DNA of 55,677 bases from the NCBI GenBank assembly GCA_017439805.1, contig JAFSIK010000073.1, positions 1 through 55,677 on the forward strand. Direction: 5' to 3'. The DNA comes from Oscillospiraceae bacterium. Its GTDB lineage: Bacteria > Bacillota > Clostridia > Oscillospirales > Oscillospiraceae. Shown here one piece after another: positions 34,779 to 43,767 of this stretch (its first letter is position 1; every line of letters begins with the position of its first letter). A program made the position numbers and the translations under genes. The notes below the pieces were generated by a model. The model saw only the letters and a list, made by a program, of their open reading frames with translations, ran no database searches and was not told the DNA's origin.

Positions 34779-36437
34779 ATGGCACAAAAACTGAAAATAA
34801 TCGCTCTGGGCGGACTGCATGAAATCGGCAAAAACCTCATGGTCTACGAGTACCAGAACGACATCATCATCGTGGACTGCGGACTTGGTTTCCCGGACGA
34901 CGATATGCTTGGCATTGACCTTGTGGTACCCGACGTGAGCTATCTGGCGGCAAATCAGCACAAAATCCGCGGCATTATCCTCACCCACGGTCACGAGGAT
35001 CACATCGGCGCGCTGCCTTATGTGCTGCGGGAAATCAACGCGCCCATTTATGCCACCCGTCTTACCGCCGCTCTGGTGGAACTGAAGCTCAAGGAGCACA
35101 AGCTGCTGGCTAACTGCCAGATAATCACAAAAGAGGCCGGGGAGAAATTTAAGCTGGGCTGCTTCGGCATTGAGTTTATCCATGTAAACCACTCCATCGC
35201 CGACTCCGTTGCCCTTGCCATCAAGACCCCCATCGGCATGGTGGTGCATACCGGCGACTTCAAGATTGACCCCTCCCCCGTCAAGGGCGGCATCATTGAT
35301 CTGGGACGCTTCGGCACCCTGGGCAAGGAAGGCGTTCTGGCTCTTCTGATGGACTCCACCGGCGTGGAAAGAAAGGGTTACAGCAACAGCGAGACCTCTC
35401 TTATCGGAAGCTTTGACGCCCTTTTTGCCGGCTGCGACAAGAGGATCATCGTTACCACCTTCGCCTCCAACGTTGACCGTATTCAGCAGGTCATCAACAC
35501 TGCCGCAAAATACGGCCGCAAGGTTGCCGTTACCGGCCGCAGTATGGAAAATATTCTGAAAATGAGCACGGAGCTGGGATACACCGTTATCCCCAGCAAC
35601 ATTCTCATCGACATAAACCAGGCCAAGAGCCTGCCCAAAAACAAGGTGGTCATTGTCACCACAGGCAGTCAGGGCGAAAGCATGAGCGCACTGTACCGCA
35701 TGGCTTTTTCCAGCCACAAGCAGGTGGAGATCGGCTCTGACGACAAGGTAATCATCTCCGCCTCCGCCATCCCCGGCAACGAAAAGGGCGTGGCAAAGGT
35801 CATAAACGAGCTGTTTGCCCGGGGCGCCGAGGTGGCCTACAACAGCGTGGGCGACCTTCACGTTTCCGGTCACGCCTGTCAGGAGGAACTGAAAATAATT
35901 CAGGCTCTTACAAAACCCAAATTCCTTATCCCCGTCCACGGCGAGACCCGTCATCTGAAAATGCACGCGGCTCTCGGCAAGCAGATGGGCATTGAACCCA
36001 ACCACGTTATAATCAGCGAAAACGGCAAGGTACTGGAGCTTACCAAAAAAACCTGCAAATTCAACGGCACCGTGCCCTCCGGCGAAATTATGGTTGACGG
36101 TCTGGGCGTTGGCGACGTGGGCAGCGTGGTTCTGCGGGACAGAAAACATCTGGCCCAGGACGGCATGATTGTTGTGCTGATGAATTTCAGCGGCGATGAC
36201 GGTGAGCTTGTCACCGGGCCGGAGATCATTACCCGCGGCTTCGTTTACGTCAAGGAGTCCGAGGATCTTATGGAACAGCTCAAAAACGTGGCGCTGGCCG
36301 CCGTGGGCGAGTGCAGAAGCACCGGTACTCTTGGCTACTCCGCAATCAAGAGCTGCGTCAAAGAGCGCATGAGCGGATATCTTTTCAAAAAAACCAAACG
36401 CAATCCCATGATCCTGCCTGTTATAACCGAAATATGA
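34779..36437 (+). CDS. rnj: Ribonuclease J
   Basis: A 552-residue metallo-beta-lactamase/beta-CASP nuclease with endonuclease and 5'-3' exonuclease activity, central to mRNA decay and RNA maturation in Gram-positives. The zinc motif HGHEDHIG is at about 70-77. The beta-CASP domain follows (TTFASNVDRIQQV, TGSQGE with the substrate-binding residues), then PVHGETRHLKMHA and a short C-terminal domain. ATG 34779 has TAGGAG 12 nt upstream. It is preceded by a folded leader and coupled by an ATGA overlap to a glycerophosphodiesterase gene. Whether it is J1 or J2 cannot be decided here. Confidence 0.97.
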   Translation: MAQKLKIIALGGLHEIGKNLMVYEYQNDIIIVDCGLGFPDDDMLGIDLVVPDVSYLAANQHKIRGIILTHGHEDHIGALPYVLREINAPIYATRLTAALVELKLKEHKLLANCQIITKEAGEKFKLGCFGIEFIHVNHSIADSVALAIKTPIGMVVHTGDFKIDPSPVKGGIIDLGRFGTLGKEGVLALLMDSTGVERKGYSNSETSLIGSFDALFAGCDKRIIVTTFASNVDRIQQVINTAAKYGRKVAVTGRSMENILKMSTELGYTVIPSNILIDINQAKSLPKNKVVIVTTGSQGESMSALYRMAFSSHKQVEIGSDDKVIISASAIPGNEKGVAKVINELFARGAEVAYNSVGDLHVSGHACQEELKIIQALTKPKFLIPVHGETRHLKMHAALGKQMGIEPNHVIISENGKVLELTKKTCKFNGTVPSGEIMVDGLGVGDVGSVVLRDRKHLAQDGMIVVLMNFSGDDGELVTGPEIITRGFVYVKESEDLMEQLKNVALAAVGECRSTGTLGYSAIKSCVKERMSGYLFKKTKRNPMILPVITEI

Positions 36438-37267
36438 GAACCGGAAAAAGACGAAACACAATTCTTATCATAATTATCGCGGTGGTGGTGATTATCGCCG
36501 TGGGCGGCAAGATAGCTCTGGACAAATACTGCCGCTTCCCGGAAAAGCCTCTGTCCACCACACAGGCGGATGTAAACCTCATCGCTCACCGGGGCTACAG
36601 CGCGATTGCGCCGGAAAACACCGCTCCCGCCTTCATGGCCGCGGGGGAAGCCGGATTCTGGGGCGTTGAATGTGATGTTTACCGCACCGCCGACGGCAAA
36701 TGGGTGACTTTTCACGACCCTGTTACCTACCGAATGGCCGGAGGTGTGAAGATTTTAAAGCTGGCAAAGTATGAAAATCTGGCTTCTATGACCATGAAGC
36801 GGGGACAGCATGTGGAGGAATACCCCGGCACGGGCATATGCACCTTTGAGGAGTATCTGGATATTTGCAGCCGGTACGGCGTTACCGCCGTTATCGAGCT
36901 TAAAAGCAAGGGTCAGACAGAGCATTACGGTGAAATCGTGGATATGGTGCAGCAGGCCGGAGTGCAGGCGCGCTACATCTCTTTCCAGCTGGAAAATCTG
37001 CAGGCCATACGCGCCCTTACGGACGCTCCCTGCGGCTATCTGGTACGCCGGATAACCGAGGAGGATATTCAAAACGCACTTGCCCTGGGCAACTGCGGTC
37101 TTGATTTCAAAGGCGCGCATGAAAAAAACACCGACCGGGTCATCACGCATGCGAAGGAAATGGGACTGAGTCTCGGCGCCTGGACCATCAACAGCACCGC
37201 GCAGCTTGAAAGGCTGGCGGCTCTGGGCGTGGAGCGCATAACCACAGACGCTATATCCTACGAATAA
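36434..37267 (+). CDS. Membrane-anchored glycerophosphodiester phosphodiesterase
   Basis: A 277-residue enzyme with a basic N-terminus and one membrane helix (about 9-27), then an extracellular GDPD TIM barrel. Catalytic and metal residues are visible: HRG at 52-54, ENT at 61-63, ExD at 79-81 and HD at 94-95. The barrel continues to GAWTINS and ERITTD at the C-terminus. It would release glycerol-3-phosphate from phospholipid head-group diesters or teichoic-acid-type polymers at the outer face. ATG 36434 overlaps the RNase J stop (ATGA). Confidence 0.93.
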   Translation: MRTGKRRNTILIIIIAVVVIIAVGGKIALDKYCRFPEKPLSTTQADVNLIAHRGYSAIAPENTAPAFMAAGEAGFWGVECDVYRTADGKWVTFHDPVTYRMAGGVKILKLAKYENLASMTMKRGQHVEEYPGTGICTFEEYLDICSRYGVTAVIELKSKGQTEHYGEIVDMVQQAGVQARYISFQLENLQAIRALTDAPCGYLVRRITEEDIQNALALGNCGLDFKGAHEKNTDRVITHAKEMGLSLGAWTINSTAQLERLAALGVERITTDAISYE

Positions 37268-37272
37268 CAAAA

Positions 37273-37300
37273 AAACGCGAGAGCATTTGCTCTCGCGTTT
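37273..37300. terminator. Bidirectional terminator
   Basis: AAACGCGAGAGCA (37273-37285) and TGCTCTCGCGTTT (37288-37300) form a 13-bp stem with T-tracts on both sides (GGTTTTT on plus; seven T on minus). It lies between the convergent glycerophosphodiesterase and YloV-type genes. Confidence 0.93.
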
Positions 37301-37316
37301 GGTTTTTATGTAGGTT

Positions 37317-38948
37317 TTACTGGACGGAGATAAGGTAGTAGTAAACAGGCTGACCGCCGTAGATAAGGCTGACCTCAGCATCGGGGCACTCTTCCTCAAA
37401 AATGCCGAGAGCCTCCTGAGCGTCATCCTCGGAGATGTCCGTGCCGTAGAAGATATCAATAAACTCCGCATCGCTGCAGGAACGGGCCATTTCCGCAAGG
37501 GTCTGAGCCATGTCAGTGCCGCCGCTGCCGAAAAGAGCGCCGTTGTCCATGGCAAGGATATCGCCCTCGCTGATGGTATAGCCGTCAAATTCGCTGTCGC
37601 GGGCGGCATAGGTTATCTGCATGGTGCGGACGCCTGCCATCATATCCATCATGGCGGACTTGTTGTCCTCGGCGGATTCGGAGGGCTGGTAGGCCAGCAT
37701 GGCGGTTATGCCCTGGGGCACGGTTTTGGTGGGAATTACCACAACATTTTTGTCGGTAAGACCGATGCACTGCTCCGCGGCCATAATGATGTTTTTGTTG
37801 TTGGGCATTACAAAAACGGTTCTGGCGGGAGTTTTGCGGATACCGATGAGAATATCCTCAGTGGAGGGGTTCATGGTCTGACCGCCGGAAATGATTTGGT
37901 CAACACCCAGATCCTTGAACATACGGGCGATGCCGTCGCCGGCGCATACGGATACAAAGCCGTATTCCTTAATCGGCTCAGCGTCTATATTCTCGGCTTC
38001 CTGTCGGGTTTCCTGAATTTCCACCTGCTCGGTGTGCTGCAGGCGCATATTCTCGATCTTTACGGTGGCAAAACTGCCGAATTTCAAAGCCTGGGTAAGA
38101 ACCTTGCCGGGGTCGTTGGTGTGCACGTGAACCTTGATAATCTCCTCGTCTCCCACGACAACGGCGCTGTCGCCGATGCCGTCAAGGAAGGGACGCAGAG
38201 TGTCGTAATCCAGGTCGTTTTCGCGGGAAACGATAAATTCGGTGCAGTAGGCAAAGGTGATGTCCTCGGTGGAAAAGTCGGAGAAATCGGCCTTGCTTTC
38301 GGCGGCGGGGGCGGCGGGAACATACTCCGTTTCCTTGCCGCGCATTGCGTCCAGAGCGGCGGAGAGCAGGTACAGCAGTCCCTTGGCGCCTGCGTCAACA
38401 ACGCCGGCCTTTTTCAGCACCGGGTTCATCAGCATGGTGTCGGGAAGAACTTCCCAGCCGCGCTCAATTGCGGCCTCCAGAACGTATTCTGCGCTGTCAT
38501 TTTCCTTTACCGCCTCCAGCGCACGCTCGGCAGCCAGACGGGAAACGGTGAGAATAGTGCCCTCGGCAGGCTTCATAACAGCCTTGTAGGCAGCATCCAC
38601 GCCCTCTTTCATGCCGGCGGCGATATCCGCACCGGTGATGGTTTCAAGACCCTTGGTTGCCTTGGAAAATCCTCTGCACAGAAGGGAGAGGATAACGCCG
38701 GAGTTACCGCGGGCGCCGCGGAGTGTGGCACTGGCCACCATATCCGCGCACTTGCCAACGGTATCGGCAGGCTTATTTTTAATGTCGTTTGCGGCAGTGC
38801 CGAAAGTCAGGCACATATTGGTACCGGTATCCCCGTCGGGTACAGGGAACACGTTGAGATCATTTATGCTCTGGCGCTCATTTTCGAGAGCCGCGGCCGC
38901 ACTCAATACCATTTTCCTGTAAAGGGAAGCGTCAATGGTGTTGATCAT
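37317..38948 (-). CDS. DAK2/YloV-type fatty-acid kinase-like protein (FakA family)
   Basis: A 543-residue cytosolic protein: an N-terminal DhaL/DAK2 ATP-binding domain with the Mg-ATP aspartate cluster DLNVFPVPDGDTGTNM (about 30-45) and the C-terminal YloV domain (VVIPTKTVPQGITAMLAYQP and the end block). In characterised relatives FakA phosphorylates fatty acids held by DegV-type FakB partners for phospholipid synthesis; no FakB is in the window. It lies 21 nt after the Asp23-type gene, the standard yloU-yloV pair. Confidence 0.93.
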   Translation of the reverse strand: MINTIDASLYRKMVLSAAAALENERQSINDLNVFPVPDGDTGTNMCLTFGTAANDIKNKPADTVGKCADMVASATLRGARGNSGVILSLLCRGFSKATKGLETITGADIAAGMKEGVDAAYKAVMKPAEGTILTVSRLAAERALEAVKENDSAEYVLEAAIERGWEVLPDTMLMNPVLKKAGVVDAGAKGLLYLLSAALDAMRGKETEYVPAAPAAESKADFSDFSTEDITFAYCTEFIVSRENDLDYDTLRPFLDGIGDSAVVVGDEEIIKVHVHTNDPGKVLTQALKFGSFATVKIENMRLQHTEQVEIQETRQEAENIDAEPIKEYGFVSVCAGDGIARMFKDLGVDQIISGGQTMNPSTEDILIGIRKTPARTVFVMPNNKNIIMAAEQCIGLTDKNVVVIPTKTVPQGITAMLAYQPSESAEDNKSAMMDMMAGVRTMQITYAARDSEFDGYTISEGDILAMDNGALFGSGGTDMAQTLAEMARSCSDAEFIDIFYGTDISEDDAQEALGIFEEECPDAEVSLIYGGQPVYYYLISVQ

Positions 38949-38969
38949 GGGTTCCGCCCTCCTATTATC

Positions 38970-39323
38970 TTATCCTATTTCTACTCCGTCAATGAAAATA
39001 TTGACCTTGTTTACGGGCACGCCGGTGGTGCTGGTGACCATATAGCGCACCTCGCTCATGATATTTTCGCTGACAACGGTGAAGTTTACGTCGTTGCTGA
39101 CGATGATGTGCAAATCAATGTCGATGCTTCCGTTAGGGTTGTAGGTGACCTTAACTCCCTTGGACATCGATTCCCTGCGAAGGAGCATAACGATGCCGTC
39201 TGTTTTGTTGCGGAAGGCCATACCCCGCACGCCGAAGCACTTGGTGGCGGCAGCACCGGTCACAGAAGAGATGACCTCGCTGCTTATATTTATATCGCCC
39301 TTTTCGTTTTTAAACTGAACCAT
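38970..39323 (-). CDS. Asp23/Gls24-family envelope-stress protein (YloU)
   Basis: A 117-residue Asp23/DUF322 protein. INISSEVISSVTGAAATKCFGVRGMA and the GVKVTYNPNGSIDIDLHIIVSNDVNF core are typical, as is the C-terminal VNKVNIFIDGVEI. Relatives coat the inner membrane face or respond to cell-wall and alkaline stress. It starts at ATG 39323 with GGAGG upstream and precedes yloV. Two promoters point at it: a sigma-A type at 39384-39412 and a consensus sigma-54 type at 39503-39518. Confidence 0.92.
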   Translation of the reverse strand: MVQFKNEKGDINISSEVISSVTGAAATKCFGVRGMAFRNKTDGIVMLLRRESMSKGVKVTYNPNGSIDIDLHIIVSNDVNFTVVSENIMSEVRYMVTSTTGVPVNKVNIFIDGVEIG

Positions 39324-39383
39324 AAAATACCTCCAAGAAAATATGGCGACAATACAACTGAGTGGTGCTTAATGTGCTAATAT

Positions 39384-39412
39384 ATTTTATTACATTTTGC
39401 TCTGTTTCACAA
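39384..39412 (-). promoter_or_regulatory. Sigma-A promoter of asp23-yloV
   Basis: Minus strand TTGTGA (39407-39412), a 17-bp spacer and TAAAAT (39384-39389), giving a leader of about 55 nt to the asp23 ATG. Confidence 0.6.
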
Positions 39413-39470
39413 GCATTATTTTCTTTCCCGGGCTATTTAATGCTTATTTATTGTAAAATATAACCACATA

Positions 39471-39499
39471 TTTACAATTATTCTACTTTATTATATAAT
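39471..39499 (+). promoter_or_regulatory. Sigma-A promoter of rpoN
   Basis: TTTACA (39471-39476), a 17-bp spacer and consensus TATAAT (39494-39499) predict a start near 39506, 28 nt before the rpoN start codon and inside the sigma-54 site on the other strand. Confidence 0.75.
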
Positions 39500-39502
39500 T
39501 TG

Positions 39503-39518
39503 AGCAATAAACGTGCCA
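39503..39518 (-). promoter_or_regulatory. Consensus sigma-54 (-24/-12) promoter directed at asp23-yloV
   Basis: Minus strand TGGCACG, TTTA, TTGCT (39518 down to 39503) matches TGGCACG-N4-TTGCW at every specified base, with 10 bp between the invariant GG and GC. Transcription would start near 39492 and run left into asp23. The site also covers the predicted rpoN transcription start, so bound polymerase could block rpoN. Confidence 0.75.
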
Positions 39519-39533
39519 GAAAGGAGGACGGCT

Positions 39534-40820
39534 GTGGACGTTCAGATAAAATTATCTCAGGGGCTTGCCCTTTCGCCGAGAATGCTGCTATCGGCAAAAA
39601 TTCTGCAGATGGGCGCTCAGGAGCTGTCCGAATACCTGAGAAAGCTGGGCGAGGAAAACCCGGCGGTCGAACTGGAGCCGGGCAGAATGCCTCAGGGTTT
39701 CCGCCTTTACCGCGAAAGGCGCGTCGGAGATCTGGAACTGCTGGAAAACCAGGCCGCTAAGGAAACCGGCGATTTGAGAGAAAGCCTTCTTTCACAGCTT
39801 CACTCCACCCCCCTGTCCCCCACAATAAACGCTGCGGCGGAATTCATCATAAACAGCCTCAATCCGGACGGTATGCTGGATCAGAGCGCGGAGGATCTGC
39901 AGGAGCTTTCCGGTTTTGACAAAAACACCTTTGCCGCGGCTCTTGCCACCGTGCGGTATATGGAGCCCGCGGGCGTGGCGGCGGAAAACCTGTCCCAGTG
40001 TCTGCTTTTGCAGCTTGAGCGCTTTGAGCGGCGGGAGCCTCTGGCGGAAATAATCGTACGCGACCACCTGCGGCTTCTGGCCAAAGGCCGCCTGGATACA
40101 ATAAGCCGCAACCTCGGTATTTCCATGGAGGACACCCGGAGAGCCGTTAAGATAATCCGTTCCCTCTCACCCCGTCCGGCAGCCTCGGAGGCCGTTCCCC
40201 AGACCAGAGAGCTGGTAATTCCGGACTGTGTTGTGACCCGCAGTGACGATGGCGAACTGACGCTGGATTTTGCCGAGGGATACCTGCCGGAACTGACGGT
40301 CAGCCCGTACTATTTACAGATGCTGCGTGAAAGCGACGACCCGGAAGTGCGTGAGTATCTGCAAAAGAAAATCGACCAGGCAAAGTGGACAATTTACAGC
40401 ATCCAGCAGCGCAAAAACACCGTGCTGCGCTGCGTCAGCTGCATAATTTCCCATCAAAAAGACTTCTTTTTAAAGGGCGAGGGCAATCTGACTCCCCTTA
40501 CAATGGCGGATGTGGCGCAGGAACTGGATATGAGCGTTTCCACCGTCAGCCGCGCCATAAAGGACAAATACGTCCAGTGGAACAAGGGTGTACTGCCCCT
40601 TAAACGGCTGCTTTCCCGCAAGCTGGGCGCAGGCAGCGCCGCCGACGCACGGCTGACAATTCTGCAGCTTATAAAAGATGAGGACTCCGCCAAACCTCTC
40701 AGCGATGAGCGCATCGCAAAGGAGCTTTGCTCCAGAGGCTTTGAAATATCCCGCCGTACCGTGGCAAAATACCGCATGGAACTGAACGTACCCGACGCTT
40801 ACAGCAGAAGGAGGAGATAG
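39534..40820 (+). CDS. rpoN: RNA polymerase sigma-54 factor
   Basis: A 428-residue sigma-54. The N-terminal activator-interacting region (QIKLSQGLALSPRMLLSAKILQMGAQELSEYL) is Gln/Leu-rich. A core-binding region follows, then the HTH (ADVAQELDMSVSTVSRAI) that contacts the -12 element. The RpoN box near the C-terminus reads SRRTVAKYRMEL. GTG 39534 is chosen because AAGGAGG lies 6 nt upstream; the GTG at 39513 lacks a site. No enhancer-binding activator gene is in this window. It is followed 2 nt later by recG. Confidence 0.96.
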   Translation: MDVQIKLSQGLALSPRMLLSAKILQMGAQELSEYLRKLGEENPAVELEPGRMPQGFRLYRERRVGDLELLENQAAKETGDLRESLLSQLHSTPLSPTINAAAEFIINSLNPDGMLDQSAEDLQELSGFDKNTFAAALATVRYMEPAGVAAENLSQCLLLQLERFERREPLAEIIVRDHLRLLAKGRLDTISRNLGISMEDTRRAVKIIRSLSPRPAASEAVPQTRELVIPDCVVTRSDDGELTLDFAEGYLPELTVSPYYLQMLRESDDPEVREYLQKKIDQAKWTIYSIQQRKNTVLRCVSCIISHQKDFFLKGEGNLTPLTMADVAQELDMSVSTVSRAIKDKYVQWNKGVLPLKRLLSRKLGAGSAADARLTILQLIKDEDSAKPLSDERIAKELCSRGFEISRRTVAKYRMELNVPDAYSRRRR

Positions 40821-40822
40821 CC

Positions 40823-42862
40823 TTGCTGACCCTCGGTTCGAATATCAAATATCTCAAGGGCATCGGCGAAAAACGGGCCGAGACCCTTGGCAGGCTGGGC
40901 GTTTCCACGGTGGAGGACATTCTGCGCTATTATCCCAGAAGCTATCTTGACCGTACCGCGGTCAGAAACATCGGCTCCCTGCTGCCCGATGAGAATGTCT
41001 GCGTTTCCGGGCAGGTAATAACCGCTCCCCAGACCGTGCGCATATCCGGCGGCCGCACCCGCACAAAGCTTCGCATTGCCGACGATACCGGTGTGATGGA
41101 TATAATTTTTTTCAACCAGAAATACGCCGCGGGTAATCTTAAGCTTTATGAAAGCTACGTTTTCTACGGCAAGGTGACCGGTGACCTTATCCGGCGGGAG
41201 ATGATAAATCCCCAGTATGCTCCCGGAGCCAAGGCCGGGGAATTTCTGGGCATAGTGCCGGTATATCCCCTGTCGGCGGGGGTCAGTCAGAAGCTGGTCT
41301 CCGGCGCGGTGAAGCAGGCTCTTTCCGCCTGCGCGGATTTGGTGGAGGAGACTCTGCCGGAGGAAGTACGGAAAAAATTTGACCTGCCTCAGGTAGGCCT
41401 GGCCTTGCGGCAGATACACTTTCCCGAAAATTTTGACGCTGCCCAAAATGCGCGCCGGCGTATGGCATTTGAAGAGCTTTTCGTCCTCACCATGGGTCTG
41501 GTGCTTATAAAAAACCGCCGTGACAAAAAGGGCGGCAGACGGCTGCGGGCCGTGGAGATGGCTCCCTTTATGAAGGCGCTTCCCTATGAACTTACCGGCG
41601 CTCAGCACCGCTGTCTGGCGGACGCCATCGGAGATATGACCTCCGGCAGGCTGATGAACAGGCTCATCCAGGGCGACGTGGGCAGCGGCAAGACCGCTGT
41701 GGCGGCGGCCTGCGCATACTTCATCGGAAAAAACGGCGGCCAGTGCGCCTATATGGCTCCTACGGAAATATTGGCAGAACAACATTATGTAAACCTCTCC
41801 CCCTTGTTGGAAAAACTGGGAATAAAGTGCGCCCTGCTTACCGGCGGCATGAAGGCCGCGGCCCGGCGGGAGGCGGAGCGTCTGGCAGAATCCGGTGAGG
41901 CGGCTCTTATAATCGGAACCCACGCTCTGATTTCCCAGAAAGTCAGCTTCAACGACCTGGCTCTTGTAATAACCGACGAGCAGCACCGTTTCGGCGTGGG
42001 TCAGAGAGCGGCTCTGGCGGAAAAGGGGCAGGACCCCCACATACTTGTTATGTCCGCCACGCCCATTCCCCGAACCCTCGCCCTCATAATGTACGGCGAC
42101 CTGGACGTCTCCATACTGGACGAACTGCCCCCGGGACGGCAGGCGGTAAAAACCTATGCCGTGGACGAGAGCTTCAGAGATCGCATAAACCGCTTTATAG
42201 ACAAGGTAATCAATAAAGGGCGGCAGGTATTCATCGTCTGTCCGGCAGTGGAGGAGGCCGAAATTGAGGGGCTGAAATCCGCACAGGAGCACGCGGCGGA
42301 GCTTCAGCAAAATATATTCCCCCATCTGCGGGTGGGTCTTGTACATGGGCGGATGAAAAGCGCGGAAAAAGAGGCTGCAATGGGCGCCTTTGCCGCGGGA
42401 GAATTGGATATTCTGGTGGCTACAACGGTAATCGAGGTAGGCGTGGATGTGCCGAACGCCACGCTTATGGTCGTTGAAAATGCCGACCGCTTCGGCCTGT
42501 CTCAGCTGCACCAGCTGCGCGGGCGCGTAGGCCGTGGCGAGCACGAAAGCTACTGCGTACTTTTCAAGGGCGCGGGAGACGAGAATGCCATGGCAAGACT
42601 GAAGGCTCTGGAACGCACAAACGACGGCTTTGCAATTGCGGAGGAAGATTTGAAACAGCGCGGCCCCGGCGACTTTTTCGGCAGCCGCCAGCACGGTCTG
42701 CCTCAGCTTACAGCAGCGGACCTTACCATGGATGTGCGGCTTTTGTCCCAGGCCCAGGAGGCAGCTGAGGACTTTATAAAAGGCGGAGAAAACCAGCCCG
42801 GCTATGCCGCGCTCAAGCGCCGTGTGGACGCTCTCTTCTCCACAAATTCCAGCTTTAACTGA
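40823..42862 (+). CDS. recG: ATP-dependent DNA helicase RecG
   Basis: A 679-residue fork-reversal helicase. The N-terminal wedge/OB region (about 1-230) is followed by superfamily-2 motor domains. Walker A is GDVGSGKT at about 282-289, the DExH box reads DEQH near 382, then SATPIPRTLAL, and QLHQLRGRVGRG (motif VI). The C-terminal RecG block includes RGPGDFFGSRQHG. The start is TTG 40823, preceded by AAGGAGGAG six nt upstream. Confidence 0.97.
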   Translation: MLTLGSNIKYLKGIGEKRAETLGRLGVSTVEDILRYYPRSYLDRTAVRNIGSLLPDENVCVSGQVITAPQTVRISGGRTRTKLRIADDTGVMDIIFFNQKYAAGNLKLYESYVFYGKVTGDLIRREMINPQYAPGAKAGEFLGIVPVYPLSAGVSQKLVSGAVKQALSACADLVEETLPEEVRKKFDLPQVGLALRQIHFPENFDAAQNARRRMAFEELFVLTMGLVLIKNRRDKKGGRRLRAVEMAPFMKALPYELTGAQHRCLADAIGDMTSGRLMNRLIQGDVGSGKTAVAAACAYFIGKNGGQCAYMAPTEILAEQHYVNLSPLLEKLGIKCALLTGGMKAAARREAERLAESGEAALIIGTHALISQKVSFNDLALVITDEQHRFGVGQRAALAEKGQDPHILVMSATPIPRTLALIMYGDLDVSILDELPPGRQAVKTYAVDESFRDRINRFIDKVINKGRQVFIVCPAVEEAEIEGLKSAQEHAAELQQNIFPHLRVGLVHGRMKSAEKEAAMGAFAAGELDILVATTVIEVGVDVPNATLMVVENADRFGLSQLHQLRGRVGRGEHESYCVLFKGAGDENAMARLKALERTNDGFAIAEEDLKQRGPGDFFGSRQHGLPQLTAADLTMDVRLLSQAQEAAEDFIKGGENQPGYAALKRRVDALFSTNSSFN

Positions 42863-42871
42863 GGTGACGGT

Positions 42872-43717
42872 ATGGATGTAAAAAAGATGATTCTGGATGC
42901 GGGCGCCTGCGCGGCGGGTATCTGCGATTACGATGCCCTTATACCCTATATGAACGAAGAGCAGCTTGAAAAGGCTCAGCAGCGCTGCCCGGGACTTAAA
43001 AGCATAGCGATGGGAGCTTTTCCGTATTATGTAAACCCGACTCCCGGTAACATTTCCCTCTACACCCGGGGCGAGGATTACCATCAGGTAATAGGCCGCA
43101 GGCTTCAGACCGTGCGGGACGCTCTGGCGGAGCAATACCCCGATTACAATTTCGTGGTGGTTGCCGACGCATCTCCCCTGCCGGAAAAAGTTGCGGCGGT
43201 TAAGGCGGGATTGGGTTATGTGGGTGAAAACTGCCTGTTTTACACCTATGACCGGGGCAGCTTTGTATTTCTTGGCTCTGTGATAACGGATATGCCTCTT
43301 GAGGGGGCTACCGACCTGCCCAAAAAGACCTGCTCCGGCTGCGGAAAGTGCGTGGAGGCCTGTCCCACGGGTGCCATCGAAATTGGCAAACCCATTGATA
43401 AAACAAAATGTCTTACCGCCATGACCCAGCGCAAGGGTGAGCTTGAAGATTGGGAAAAGAAGGCCATCAAGGCCGCTCCTTCCGCATGGGGCTGCGACAT
43501 CTGTCAGCTTGCCTGCCCGGCAAACCGTGACATTCCCGAAACATACATACCGGAATTTCGCGGCGAGGGCGACGTTCCCTATTTGAATTATCTGCACCCC
43601 GAGGATCTGCGCGGCATTTCAAACCGCCAGTTCATGAAAGATTACGGCTGCCGCGCGCTTAGCTTCAGAGGCCGGGAAACCGTCCTCAGAAACCTGGAAA
43701 TAAACAGCGGGAAATAA
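42872..43717 (+). CDS. QueG-like double-cluster ferredoxin protein
   Basis: A 281-residue relative of epoxyqueuosine reductase. An N-terminal DUF1730-type region with VVADASPLPEKVAAVKAGLGYVGEN (the acidic residue aligning with the QueG catalytic aspartate) is followed by two [4Fe-4S] motifs: CSGCGKCVEACP and CDICQLACP. It lacks the C-terminal HEAT-like repeats that bind tRNA in full-length QueG (about 340-380 residues), so queuosine activity is uncertain; cobalamin-dependent reductase relatives are an alternative. It lies 9 nt after recG. Confidence 0.8.
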   Translation: MDVKKMILDAGACAAGICDYDALIPYMNEEQLEKAQQRCPGLKSIAMGAFPYYVNPTPGNISLYTRGEDYHQVIGRRLQTVRDALAEQYPDYNFVVVADASPLPEKVAAVKAGLGYVGENCLFYTYDRGSFVFLGSVITDMPLEGATDLPKKTCSGCGKCVEACPTGAIEIGKPIDKTKCLTAMTQRKGELEDWEKKAIKAAPSAWGCDICQLACPANRDIPETYIPEFRGEGDVPYLNYLHPEDLRGISNRQFMKDYGCRALSFRGRETVLRNLEINSGK

Positions 43718-43718
43718 A

Positions 43719-43756
43719 CAGCAAATGCCCCGGGGAAATCCCCGGGGCATTTGCTG
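43719..43756. terminator. Long GC-rich hairpin between convergent genes
   Basis: CAGCAAATGCCCCGGGG (43719-43735) pairs with the 17-nt arm at 43740-43756 around AAAT. On the minus strand TTTATTT follows, so it best terminates the MFS gene; it is also the only candidate terminator for the rpoN-recG-QueG operon. Confidence 0.8.
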
Positions 43757-43767
43757 TGGTTATCAAA

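Noticed and set aside
34773..36461. 562-codon open frame antisense to the RNase J gene
   Set aside because: It is a mirror of a complete and conserved RNase J gene; no start signal.
40799..43597. 932-codon open frame antisense to recG and the QueG-like gene
   Set aside because: It spans two well-supported genes and encodes no recognisable domain.
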